Assembly (NCBI GenBank): GCA_016780775.1
Contig: JADHLI010000021.1
Location: forward strand, 1 to 32,974
Length of the DNA stretch: 32,974 nt
Origin: Alphaproteobacteria bacterium
Lineage (GTDB): Bacteria > Pseudomonadota > Alphaproteobacteria > Puniceispirillales > Puniceispirillaceae
Reading direction: 5' to 3'
Shown: piece by piece, positions 24,589 to 32,716 of the stretch
How positions within the stretch are numbered: position 1 is the first letter of the stretch
How the letters are laid out: every line of letters begins with the position of its first letter
Notes under the pieces: generated by a model
Told to the model about the DNA's origin: nothing
Seen by the model: only the letters and a program-made list of their open reading frames with translations
The model's database searches: none
Program-made: the position numbers and the translations under genes

Positions 24589-25179
24589 ATGAACAAAATG
24601 CCAACCGCTTCTGGACCTACCATCGAGCCTTATTGTGATAACTGGCCAGAAATTGATGATACCGCCTATGTTGCTAGTACTGCAGCTATTATGGGTTCTG
24701 TGCGCATTGGGGCGGATGTTTCTATTTGGCATAATGTGACCTTGCGCGGCGATGCTAATTACATCATTATCGGCAAGGGATCAAACATTCAGGATAATTC
24801 GATTGTGCATATCGATTCTGGGGTGCTGCCAGCTATTATTGGTGACTATGTTACCGTTGGGCATTCAGCAATTGTGCATGCCTGTACATTAGAAGATTAC
24901 AGCTTTGTTGGCATGGGCGCGATTGTGCTAGATGGCGCCGTAATTGAAAGCGGCGCGGTAGTCGCCGCTGGCGCACTAGTACCGCCCGGAAAGACCGTCC
25001 CTTCTGGCCAGCTTTGGGCAGGAAGCCCGGCAAAACTGATGCGTGAGCTGGATGCAGATGCACAAGCGAAGTTTCAGAAAACTGCCACAAACTATATCGA
25101 GTTTGGGCGCGCAGCACGTCTTGGCCTTGCAGGTGGGCCCTATAATTTTACACCTGTCCCCCTGCCACCAAAAGACTAG
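24589..25179 (+). CDS. Gamma-class carbonic anhydrase-like, left-handed beta-helix protein
   Basis: A hexapeptide-repeat protein of about 196 residues. Family residues: R53 and D55 (LRGDAN), Q68-D69 (NIQDNS), and Zn-ligand histidines H74 (IVHID), H92 (VGHSAI) and H97 (VHACT), all at gamma-carbonic-anhydrase spacing. The C-terminus has a helix (FQKTATNYIEFGRAAR). The frame begins at 24526, but the ATG at 24589 has AAGGGA 8 nt upstream and starts nearer the fold, so it is chosen with moderate certainty. It follows matB closely. Members hydrate CO2 or have lost activity; supplying bicarbonate or acting as a CaiE-like partner are both possible. Confidence 0.84.
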   Translation: MNKMPTASGPTIEPYCDNWPEIDDTAYVASTAAIMGSVRIGADVSIWHNVTLRGDANYIIIGKGSNIQDNSIVHIDSGVLPAIIGDYVTVGHSAIVHACTLEDYSFVGMGAIVLDGAVIESGAVVAAGALVPPGKTVPSGQLWAGSPAKLMRELDADAQAKFQKTATNYIEFGRAARLGLAGGPYNFTPVPLPPKD

Positions 25180-25187
25180 CTCTGGGA

Positions 25188-25640
25188 TTAACGATAGCGC
25201 GCATGTGCCGATTTAACACAGCGCAACGGGATAGAGGATTCAATCGATGAAATACCGCCAAGTTTGGTAAGCTGGCCGACCAAAAATTTCTCAAACTCCT
25301 CAATATCCCGCGTAACCACCCGCAATAGATAGTCATGATTGCCTGTCATTAGCCAGCAATCAACCACCTCTGGCAACGCTTCAATACGCGCTTCAAAACG
25401 GGCGAGTTCTTCATCAATTTGTCGCTCCAGACGAACAGAGACAAATACCGAAAAAGTAAAGCCTAGCTTTTTTTCGTCAATCAGGGCTGTATACCCCTTG
25501 ATGACCCCCTCATCTTCTAGCTTTTTTAGTCGCCTTGCCACAGGTGTCTGGCTCAGATGGACTGCCCCGCTCAGGTCATTTACCGACATTCGGCCATCTT
25601 GAGTTAGCTGGTGCAAAATCTCAGCATCATGCATATCCAT
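25188..25640 (-). CDS. Lrp/AsnC-family transcriptional regulator
   Basis: A 150-residue regulator with an N-terminal HTH (ILHQLTQDGRMSVNDLSGAV, then LSQTPVARRLKKLEDEGVIKGYTA) and a C-terminal RAM/AsnC effector domain (VVDCWLMTGNHDYLLRVVTRD). Length is normal. It is transcribed divergently from the AceE/MdeB-like gene across a 141-bp AT-rich gap, the arrangement of MdeR-MdeB in Pseudomonas. It probably senses an amino acid and controls that neighbour. AGGAA lies about 9 nt before the ATG; a second ATG at codon 3 is also possible. A similar regulator lies at the window end. Confidence 0.92.
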   Translation of the reverse strand: MDMHDAEILHQLTQDGRMSVNDLSGAVHLSQTPVARRLKKLEDEGVIKGYTALIDEKKLGFTFSVFVSVRLERQIDEELARFEARIEALPEVVDCWLMTGNHDYLLRVVTRDIEEFEKFLVGQLTKLGGISSIESSIPLRCVKSAHARYR

Positions 25641-25781
25641 AGTGATATTTCCTAATTAAATATTTATTTTTAGTGTTTTTTAACATAATTATATCAATTT
25701 ATGAAGATAAATGATGATTAACCCTATCTAATTGATGCTAGCCTTTAAATGAGAGAGTAGCAAATTACTGGGGGTAGATAG
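25641..25781. promoter_or_regulatory. Divergent promoter region of the Lrp regulator and E1 dehydrogenase genes
   Basis: A very AT-rich 141-bp spacer with long A/T runs near 25665-25700, suited to bending and Lrp-type cooperative binding. No individual operator is certain. GGGGGTAG precedes the E1 gene start. Confidence 0.4.
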
Positions 25782-28166
25782 ATGAACGCGATACAGCCGC
25801 AGACAAAGCCATTAGCACAGCAATCTGACTTCCTGAAACAGGTGGAGCAGCGCTTGCTATGGCTTTCGCACTGGATGATCCATCACGCCAATCATATTCG
25901 CACATCTGAAGATGGCATTAAAACGGGGGGGCATCAGGCCTCTAGTGCGTCGATGGTCTCAATGCTCACCGCTCTCTATTTTTCGGCCTTAAAGCCAGAA
26001 GATAGAGTAGCGGTAAAGCCACATGCTGCCCCTATCTTTCATGCCATGCATTATCTAGCAGGCAATCTAGAATTAGAGAAAATGAAGCGGTTTCGTGGCT
26101 ATGGTGGGGTGCAGGCCTATCCGTCGCGCACCAAAGATACAGATGATGTGGATTTCTCCACCGGCTCGGTCGGGTTGGGGGTGGCTGTCACAAGCTTTGC
26201 CTCCCTGATACAGGACTATATTAGTTGCAAAAAATGGGGCGATGATATCACCGCTGGCCGGATGGTTGCGCTGATGGGGGATGCCGAGCTTGATGAGGGC
26301 AATATCTATGAATGTCTGCAGGAAGGCTGGAAGCATAATCTGCGCAATGTTTGGTGGGTAATTGACTATAACCGGCAATCTCTGGATGGGATTATCCATG
26401 AGGGTTTATGGGAGCGTGCAGAAAAAATTTTCGAAGCCTTTGGCTGGCAGGTGGTGCGCATCAAATATGGCCGCCTGCAACGTGCAGCCTTTGCAGAACC
26501 GGGCGGCGATGCATTGCAGGCATGGATAGATGCCTGCCCCAATCAAGATTATTCAGCGTTAACCTATATGGGCGGGGCAAGCTGGCGCACAAGGCTGCTA
26601 AATGATTTGGGCGATCAGGGCGATATTTCTGCCTTGCTAGAACGACGCAGCGATACTGAACTTGCCGAGTTAATGGAAAATCTGGGCGGGAATTGTGTTG
26701 CCACCCTTGCAGGCGAATTTAGCGCTATCGACCATGACCAGCCGATCTGCTTTCTTGCCTATACTATCAAAGGATGGGGCACCCCAATTGCTGGGCATAA
26801 GGATAATCATGGCGGGCTAATGACCCCTGATCAAATGGCCGGCTGGCAGACCAAAATGGGCGTACGCAAGGGACATGAATGGGACGGTTTTGAAGCCGTG
26901 CAGGACGCAAAAGCCCTGAAGAGTTTCATTGATAGCTGTCCTTTTTTTGCCGCTGGCAACAGAAGGCTGCGTGATGACCTCATTCCCTGTCCAGAGTTTG
27001 ATCTGCCGCAAGATAGGCGTATCTCTACCCAGTTCGCCTTTGGTAAAATCCTAGATAATTTGGCGCGCGGCGACAGCGCTTTATCTTCCCGTATCCTGAC
27101 GATGAGCCCTGATGTATCGGGGACTACCAGTCTAGGGCCATGGATAAACCGAAAAAAGCTCTTCGCACGCGAAGGCCGACAGGATATTTTCCAAAACCAG
27201 TCTATCCCCTCTACCGCGAAATGGGAATTCACCCCAACAGGACAGCATCTAGAGCTTGGCATTGCGGAAATGAATTTATTTTTAGCACTGGCTGCAGCTG
27301 GCCTATCGCACAGCTTGTTTGGCAAACGCTTGATCCCCATCGGAACCGTGTATGACCCGTTTGTAGTACGCGGCCTAGATGCGCTGAATTATGCCTGCTA
27401 TCAGGATGCCCGTTTTATGATTGTTGGCACCCCATCTGGCGTTACGCTTGCCCCAGAAGGCGGCGCGCACCAGTCAGTAGGAACGCCTCTTATCGGGATG
27501 AGCCAAGATGGGCTAGCTGCCTTTGAGCCTGCCTTTAGTGATGAGCTAGCCGTGATTATGGGCTGGTCGTTTGAGTATCTGCAGCGTGATGTTCAAATCG
27601 TGAGCGATGCAACGGGCTGGCAGCGTGAACAAACAGGTGGTTCTGTATATCTGCGCCTGACCACCAGCCCGCTGGAACAGCCGATGCGCGATATCAGCCC
27701 TGAATTGGCAAGCGATATTATCGCGGGCGGATATTGGTGGCGCAAGCCTGGACCAAATTGCGAGCTTATCATTGCCTATCAGGGAGTTGTAGCTGAACAA
27801 GCCCTTGCCGCAGCTGGCCAGCTAGCAGGGCAATGCCGCGACATTGGCGTGCTTGCAATTACCTCAGCAGACCGGCTAAATGCAGGCTGGACAGCAGCCC
27901 AGCAAGCGCGCACCGATGGCCATAAACAAGCAACCAGCCATATTGAAACTCTGTTGGCAGGCGTACCGCGCCACGCGCTGATGTTAACAGTGATTGACGG
28001 GCATCCAGCAACCTTATCATGGCTTGGCGGAGTTAAGGGGATGGCCACAATCTCGCATGGGGTAGAGCATTTTGGTCAGACCGGAACCATTGGCGATCTC
28101 TATCAGCATTTCAGGCTAGATACGGCTTCTCTGGTAGAAGCTGTCCTAACCCATTCAGCCAGATGA
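25782..28166 (+). CDS. AceE/MdeB-like homodimeric 2-oxoacid dehydrogenase E1 (ThDP-dependent)
   Basis: A 794-residue transketolase-like protein, resembling the homodimeric pyruvate dehydrogenase E1 (AceE, about 887 aa) but shorter. GGHQASSASMVS (49-60) matches the AceE N-terminus, and the ThDP motif is GDAELDEGN at 166-174 with its Asn at N197 (IDYNRQSLDG). GTPIAGHKDNHGG, GIAEMNLFLALAAAGLS and APEGGAHQS are the later active-site segments. E1 decarboxylates a 2-oxo acid and acetylates E2 lipoyl; no E2 or E3 gene is nearby. With a divergent Lrp regulator it resembles Pseudomonas MdeB (2-oxobutyrate), though methionine gamma-lyase is absent. It converges with the lectin-barrel gene 9 bp away. 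Confidence 0.85.
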   Translation: MNAIQPQTKPLAQQSDFLKQVEQRLLWLSHWMIHHANHIRTSEDGIKTGGHQASSASMVSMLTALYFSALKPEDRVAVKPHAAPIFHAMHYLAGNLELEKMKRFRGYGGVQAYPSRTKDTDDVDFSTGSVGLGVAVTSFASLIQDYISCKKWGDDITAGRMVALMGDAELDEGNIYECLQEGWKHNLRNVWWVIDYNRQSLDGIIHEGLWERAEKIFEAFGWQVVRIKYGRLQRAAFAEPGGDALQAWIDACPNQDYSALTYMGGASWRTRLLNDLGDQGDISALLERRSDTELAELMENLGGNCVATLAGEFSAIDHDQPICFLAYTIKGWGTPIAGHKDNHGGLMTPDQMAGWQTKMGVRKGHEWDGFEAVQDAKALKSFIDSCPFFAAGNRRLRDDLIPCPEFDLPQDRRISTQFAFGKILDNLARGDSALSSRILTMSPDVSGTTSLGPWINRKKLFAREGRQDIFQNQSIPSTAKWEFTPTGQHLELGIAEMNLFLALAAAGLSHSLFGKRLIPIGTVYDPFVVRGLDALNYACYQDARFMIVGTPSGVTLAPEGGAHQSVGTPLIGMSQDGLAAFEPAFSDELAVIMGWSFEYLQRDVQIVSDATGWQREQTGGSVYLRLTTSPLEQPMRDISPELASDIIAGGYWWRKPGPNCELIIAYQGVVAEQALAAAGQLAGQCRDIGVLAITSADRLNAGWTAAQQARTDGHKQATSHIETLLAGVPRHALMLTVIDGHPATLSWLGGVKGMATISHGVEHFGQTGTIGDLYQHFRLDTASLVEAVLTHSAR

Positions 28167-28175
28167 GGTAACATT

Positions 28176-30167
28176 TTAGAAGCGCATATCCATGGCTAGC
28201 CCATATTCGTGGACAGGCCCGTTCGCCAGATTTTCATAATCAAAATACAAATAACCTTTTTTACCATCATCTGGTGTTTTGATCTGATATTCAGCGCGCA
28301 AACCTTCAGCACAAACATCTACTGGTTTTGTTGAGGACATTTTCTCGCAACTAAATCTTGGCGTTAGTTTGAGTTCCCGAAGCAGCTTATTCTCGTCCGG
28401 CATTAACAAAAAGCGAAGGGTTGGCTCAAATGTCCGGCGCGTGCTTTCTGGCTCGGAAATCAATATATGACTTAAAGATTGTGTCAGCGGGACATTCAGC
28501 TTAATCATTTTGTGCTGAATAATATCCTTTGCTTTGGAAAATCCAGCCATCAATTCAAGCCATACCATATCAGAAATTTGATATTGGCCTTGCAGCTGTG
28601 CTGACGCCGATGCCCCCAACATCTTTAAACTAGCCTCTGCGCTAGTGGTATTTCTGTCATATTTAGTCTGGATAGTGCTATACCAACTTGCCAGATGCAG
28701 ATTAAAGTAGAGGGTTTCACTCAAGCGCTGCGAGAGACCATAGCCACTTGAAATTGAATTTGTGCGGGTGCGAAGGGAAAAATCATATCCCCCTCTCTCT
28801 TTACTTGTTTCAAACCCCAGATAGAGGCGATGTGCGATATCTTTTTCTAAATCTCGGTCATAGATAAAGCGGGTAGAAAAATGCGATAGCGCCCCACCAT
28901 TTTTTAGTGTCGCGGTGCTAGCTTGACCGCTCATCGTCCAGACATGCCCCTCATCTTTTTGCAACGCTAGCCTGATTTTTGCCTCTGCATCCAGATAGTC
29001 CCTATTATCTTCCCCATTATCTTCCCCATTATCTTCCCTATTATCTTCCCTATTATCTTCCCTATTATCTTCCCTATTATCTTTAATGTGCAGATAAAAT
29101 TTAGGCTTCAGCAATGCAACAGCTTGGCCTTGCTTATCTTCCCATGTCCGATGCATCACAAATTGATTGCTCTGACTTTTCTGTGCCTCTTTCATATGCG
29201 AGGCAAGTTTTTGTCTAAGGTGGTTATCTAACCCTAATTTAAGATCACTTTCAGCATTAGCGATAGCAGCTTGCTGGGCAGCCAACGCCGCCGCTGCGGC
29301 GGCTGCCGCGTCTATAATGGCCTGTGTGGTTACAAAAAAACTACCACTCTCATCAAAGGTGGTTGGATATTCAATCATATAAGCAAACAGCCGCGTTTCA
29401 ACCTGATCAAACATTGTTCCATTTTCCATCATAGTTAAATGATGCTGCCCACCAATAGAATTTGAGGGTTGATCTGATCTAAAACTCTCAAAAGTTGTTA
29501 ACGATGGATCGTTATCAGAGTAAAACTGCGCACCAGCTTCAGGGCCAGTTACCCAAAACCACTCCCCTTCTGCGGCACTATCCGAGCCGCCCAGCCAGAC
29601 ATGATTAGACCAGCTCAAATTAGCTTTAATCGCATCAAGCTCAGTTTGCGAAGTAATTGTTGCCAGATGGCCTGGTACGCCGTTTAACGTTCGGGATTGA
29701 GCATCTGCTTCGGCAGATGACCATTTTAAGGGATTTGTTACTACCTGATAGCTGCTGCCTGTATCAGTGCCATAGATATATCCAGCATGCGCAGTTACAC
29801 TCACCGTTTGCCCAGAGCCCTGTATCTCAAGGCTAGCAAGAGCGGCATTCACATCTGCAAGTGTCCCTTCAAAATAAATAGAGCTAGCCCCTGCCCAATC
29901 TGCTGAGGACGCAGATGGCGGTGCGGTCAGCCCAGATGTGGTTGTAATCCTCAAATTGCCTTGCGGAACGGTGACGCGCACGCCAGCGGGATCAAAGCCA
30001 GATATGGAAACAGTACCGCCAAAGGACGACAGAAGATTAAATTGAGTATCATCCACTACAACGATTTGGGTTGGCGCAGAAACAGATTGTGCATAGGCTG
30101 GCATTCCCAGCCCCACAAAAAGGCAGGCTAAAAATAAAACACCCTTTCTTGCCCATTTTGAAATCAC
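28176..30167 (-). CDS. Exported outer-membrane protein with C-type-lectin-like domain and C-terminal beta-barrel
   Basis: A 663-residue protein of no named family that I recognise. Domains: a signal peptide (1-26, cleavage after AYA); an adhesin-like beta segment (30-130, with FEGTLADVNAALASLEI as found in large surface proteins); a C-type-lectin-like domain (about 140-268, with GHLATITS, VWLGGSD, GEWFWVTG and MIEYP); an Ala-rich helical linker (283-330); NRED-type repeats (363-391); then a beta-strand-rich region to the C-terminal Phe, as in outer-membrane barrels of autotransporter type. It probably displays the lectin-like domain at the surface or in the periplasm. The start is GTG: no other start exists in frame before an upstream stop, and AGG lies 9 nt away. 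Confidence 0.75.
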   Translation of the reverse strand: MISKWARKGVLFLACLFVGLGMPAYAQSVSAPTQIVVVDDTQFNLLSSFGGTVSISGFDPAGVRVTVPQGNLRITTTSGLTAPPSASSADWAGASSIYFEGTLADVNAALASLEIQGSGQTVSVTAHAGYIYGTDTGSSYQVVTNPLKWSSAEADAQSRTLNGVPGHLATITSQTELDAIKANLSWSNHVWLGGSDSAAEGEWFWVTGPEAGAQFYSDNDPSLTTFESFRSDQPSNSIGGQHHLTMMENGTMFDQVETRLFAYMIEYPTTFDESGSFFVTTQAIIDAAAAAAAALAAQQAAIANAESDLKLGLDNHLRQKLASHMKEAQKSQSNQFVMHRTWEDKQGQAVALLKPKFYLHIKDNREDNREDNREDNREDNGEDNGEDNRDYLDAEAKIRLALQKDEGHVWTMSGQASTATLKNGGALSHFSTRFIYDRDLEKDIAHRLYLGFETSKERGGYDFSLRTRTNSISSGYGLSQRLSETLYFNLHLASWYSTIQTKYDRNTTSAEASLKMLGASASAQLQGQYQISDMVWLELMAGFSKAKDIIQHKMIKLNVPLTQSLSHILISEPESTRRTFEPTLRFLLMPDENKLLRELKLTPRFSCEKMSSTKPVDVCAEGLRAEYQIKTPDDGKKGYLYFDYENLANGPVHEYGLAMDMRF
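29000..29083 (-). repeat. 12-bp in-frame tandem repeat, seven units
   Basis: Seven consecutive 12-bp units (plus-strand form CCCTATTATCTT) run without interruption. Units 2 and 3 carry a C for the T at position 4, which changes Arg to Gly. They encode Asn-Arg-Glu-Asp repeats at residues 363-391 of the lectin-barrel protein. The near identity implies recent expansion. Confidence 0.95.
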
Positions 30168-30486
30168 TATAGCTGACCTACTTCACCGTAAAGCATTTGC
30201 CTGCCAGCTTTTTGGCAAGCTAGATGGATACATTAGTTAGATGGGTGCATAGATATGACCGCCTGCCATCCCCGCTCGCATCAAAGTCATTCTGGTATCA
30301 GAAAGCCCTGATACTAATTACGCCATATTTGACAACTATTGAGGGGCACTCTGCCCATTTTGGGGCTATCATTTGGCATGAGCTGGGTGCCTTGTTATGC
30401 CGTTATCTGATTGCACAGCTTGTCTGTCTGTGCTGTGCTTAACGGTATGATCAGTCCTCCCAACGAAAAAAACAGGAAACAGGCAG
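30168..30486. promoter_or_regulatory. 319-bp divergent intergenic region
   Basis: Separates the minus-strand lectin-barrel gene from the plus-strand enolase-superfamily gene and must hold both promoters. It contains a perfect inverted repeat GTATCAG (30295-30301) and CTGATAC (30308-30314) with a 6-nt loop, which is a candidate operator. A 72-codon open frame at 30224-30442 has no ribosome-binding site and no recognisable features and is not called. Confidence 0.45.
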
Positions 30487-31662
30487 ATGAGCATTATTGA
30501 AAAAGTAGAGCTGCAGGCCTTTAGCTTTGAAGCTGAAAACCTAACCGCTTCGGCAAGTGGCAGCTCTATCGGCGGGCTATTTTATCAAAAGGGTGCAAAG
30601 GTGGCGATAACTAAATATAGTGTGAAAGTAACAACTACAGATGGCTGTACGGGAAGCTATGTGCTGAATTGGGGCGCCTCCCCTTCTGTATTTGGCCAAA
30701 TGCAGATGCTGGCACCAATGCTGGTTGGACGTCACGCAGAAGAGCGGCAAGGCATCTATGATGATTTAAAACGCGAAGCACGCCAGTTTGACCATATGGG
30801 GCATGGACCGCTAGACATCGCGCTCTGGGATTGGCAAGGGCGCGCGTTGAATTGTTCTGTTTCTACCTTGCTTGGCGGCTATAGAAAAAAACTACCAGCC
30901 TATGCAAGCACCTATCATGGCGATAGAAATGGCGGGCTAGATTGTAAAGAAGCCTACGCAGATTTTGCACTTGCTTGCCGCGAGATGGGCTATACCGCCT
31001 TTAAAATACATGGCTGGCATGAGGGCAACGCAACCGAAGAGGCTGAGCTAGTAACCCATGTGCGCAAAATAGTGGGCGAGGATATGCATCTGATGCTAGA
31101 CCCTGCCTGCCAGCTGCGCAGTTTTGCAGATGCTTTGTATGTTGGGCGTGCCTGTGACGAGGCTAATTATTTCTGGCTAGAAGACCCCTACCGTGATTCT
31201 GGTGTATCTGCTTTTGCTCATAAAAAATTGCGGGGTATGCTAAAGACGCCGCTACTTCAGACAGAACATATCAGAGGGGTAGAGCCGAAAGCAGATTTTC
31301 TGATAGCAGGTGGCACCGATTTCCTGCGCTCAGATCCAGAATATGATATGGGGCTTACTGGCTGCCAGAAGATCCATCATCTGGCTGAGAGCATGGGCGT
31401 GGATGCAGAAGTGCATGCCTGCGGCCCTGCCCACCGCCACCTTATGGCAGCTTCCAGAAATTCCAATTTCTATGAAGTTGCGCTGGTAGGCCCAGACTGC
31501 CCGAACGCCATCGCCCCTGTTTATAATTGCGGCTATTCTGACCAGCTAGATTGCGTGGATAAGGACGGCATGGTCTCACCACCAGAGGGGGCCGGGCTTG
31601 GCGTTGAGTATGACTGGGACTTTATCGCGGCGCACCAGCTGGCACATATAGTCTATGACTAA
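30487..31662 (+). CDS. Enolase-superfamily enzyme, mandelate-racemase subgroup (probable acid-sugar dehydratase)
   Basis: A 391-residue enzyme with an intact mandelate-racemase-type active site: KIH at 173-175 (second acid/base), metal ligands D205 (LMLDPAC), E232 (WLEDPY) and E260 (LQTEHIRG), and the dyad D283 (RSDPEYD) and H310 (EVHACGP). This subgroup abstracts the proton alpha to a carboxylate; most members dehydrate hydroxylated sugar acids. It shares only the fold with the atypical member at 13908. AGGAAACAGGCAG precedes the ATG. Its stop overlaps the convergent LtnD-like gene by 4 nt. Partnership with that dehydrogenase in acid-sugar use is inferred. Confidence 0.87.
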   Translation: MSIIEKVELQAFSFEAENLTASASGSSIGGLFYQKGAKVAITKYSVKVTTTDGCTGSYVLNWGASPSVFGQMQMLAPMLVGRHAEERQGIYDDLKREARQFDHMGHGPLDIALWDWQGRALNCSVSTLLGGYRKKLPAYASTYHGDRNGGLDCKEAYADFALACREMGYTAFKIHGWHEGNATEEAELVTHVRKIVGEDMHLMLDPACQLRSFADALYVGRACDEANYFWLEDPYRDSGVSAFAHKKLRGMLKTPLLQTEHIRGVEPKADFLIAGGTDFLRSDPEYDMGLTGCQKIHHLAESMGVDAEVHACGPAHRHLMAASRNSNFYEVALVGPDCPNAIAPVYNCGYSDQLDCVDKDGMVSPPEGAGLGVEYDWDFIAAHQLAHIVYD

Positions 31663-32549
31663 GGGAGATTTAGCCCGTTTTGCTCAGCATAAAGCTTGAC
31701 CACAGCGGCATCATCTTCCCCACCTAGCCCCATTTCTGCAGCCCCTTTATATTGCGCAAGGACAGCTTGGGTAATCGGCGCTTCAAAATCAATAGAAGCA
31801 GCTGCATCCAGCACAATTCCTAAATCCTTCAGCCATATATTAACAGCAGATTTAGGGCTATAATCTCCTTCGATAATATGCGGTGCGCGATTTTCTAACA
31901 TCCAGCTAGTGCCAGCACATTTCTGGATCACATCTAAAAAAGTCTGCGGGTCAAGCCCTTGCTTCATGCCAAAAGAGAGCGCTTCAGCCATCGCCGCGAT
32001 ATGTATACCTGCCAGCATCTGATTAACTGATTTTATCAGCGAGCCTTGCCCAGCACTATCCCCGATTTTAAATACAGTCTCTGCCATTGCATCCAAGCAT
32101 GCTTGGCTTTTCTTAAAGGCTTCCGGAGTGCCAGAAGCCATAATCGTCAGCGCGCCCTCACCAGCTTTAATAGCCCCGCCAGATATCGGCGCATCTAAAT
32201 AGGTAATATTGCTATTCGCACATCGTGATGCGGCAAGGCGCGCATCCTCAGGCGAAATAGTCACGCAATTAATAACACCTGCCCCGGGCTGCAATTGCTG
32301 GACAACGCCCTGATCGCCAAACAAAATATTGGCAGCTTGAGTTGCATTTAGCACGACTAGGATAACGACATCAATCTGGCTCGCTATATCTTCAAAAGCC
32401 TCTATATTTCCACTTTCTTCTGCAAATGCTTCTGTGACATCAGCACGGATATCAAAACCCCAAACAGCATGTCCAGCCCGCACCAAGGCGCGCGCCATGC
32501 CAATTCCCATAGATCCTAAACCAAATACTGCAACCCGCTGTTGTGACAT
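31659..32549 (-). CDS. L-threonate dehydrogenase-like protein (LtnD/YgbJ, 3-hydroxyisobutyrate dehydrogenase family)
   Basis: A 296-residue NAD-binding dehydrogenase. GLGSMG is at 10-15, DAPISGGAIKAGEGALTIMASG at 119-140 and the catalytic Lys at K173 in GSLIKSVNQML. AGIHIAAMAEALSFG and DLGIVLDAA follow, which read like the L-threonate 2-dehydrogenase branch (LtnD). In that pathway 2-oxo-tetronate is then isomerised and phosphorylated; no OtnI or OtnK gene is in the window. The frame opens 19 codons earlier, but the ATG at 32549 has AAAGGAG 7 nt upstream and puts the fold at the N-terminus. It is divergent from an Lrp-family regulator. Confidence 0.85.
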   Translation of the reverse strand: MSQQRVAVFGLGSMGIGMARALVRAGHAVWGFDIRADVTEAFAEESGNIEAFEDIASQIDVVILVVLNATQAANILFGDQGVVQQLQPGAGVINCVTISPEDARLAASRCANSNITYLDAPISGGAIKAGEGALTIMASGTPEAFKKSQACLDAMAETVFKIGDSAGQGSLIKSVNQMLAGIHIAAMAEALSFGMKQGLDPQTFLDVIQKCAGTSWMLENRAPHIIEGDYSPKSAVNIWLKDLGIVLDAAASIDFEAPITQAVLAQYKGAAEMGLGGEDDAAVVKLYAEQNGLNLP

Positions 32550-32716
32550 CCCCGTGCTCCTTTTTTTGCTTTTCCGCCCCGCATTAGAACAGGCCGTTCT
32601 TCTCATCTGCGCTAGAATAAGGAGATTTGCAAAACATATTTGTTCTATTTTATGGTTATTTCTGTTAAATTAGATAAGTTTTCTCTTAATTTCATATATT
32701 CACGGGAATTTTTTGC
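32550..32716. promoter_or_regulatory. Divergent promoter region, LtnD-like gene and Lrp regulator
   Basis: 167 bp, very AT-rich from 32620 to 32716. It holds the AAAGGAG site for the minus-strand gene; no strong Shine-Dalgarno is seen before the plus-strand ATG (GGGAATTTTTTGC). No palindrome stands out. Confidence 0.35.

Noticed and set aside
25490-25497. GTATAC occurrences inside coding sequence (near 25490 and 32004)
   Set aside because: Both lack the flanking TTGG and CCAA arms and lie within genes; six-base matches are expected by chance in 33 kb.
29000-29083. CRISPR array
   Set aside because: Units are contiguous 12-mers with no spacers and keep the reading frame of an exported protein; there are no cas genes.
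30224-30442. 72-codon open frame in the 319-bp divergent region
   Set aside because: It has no ribosome-binding site, no recognisable motif, and spans a region that must contain two promoters.
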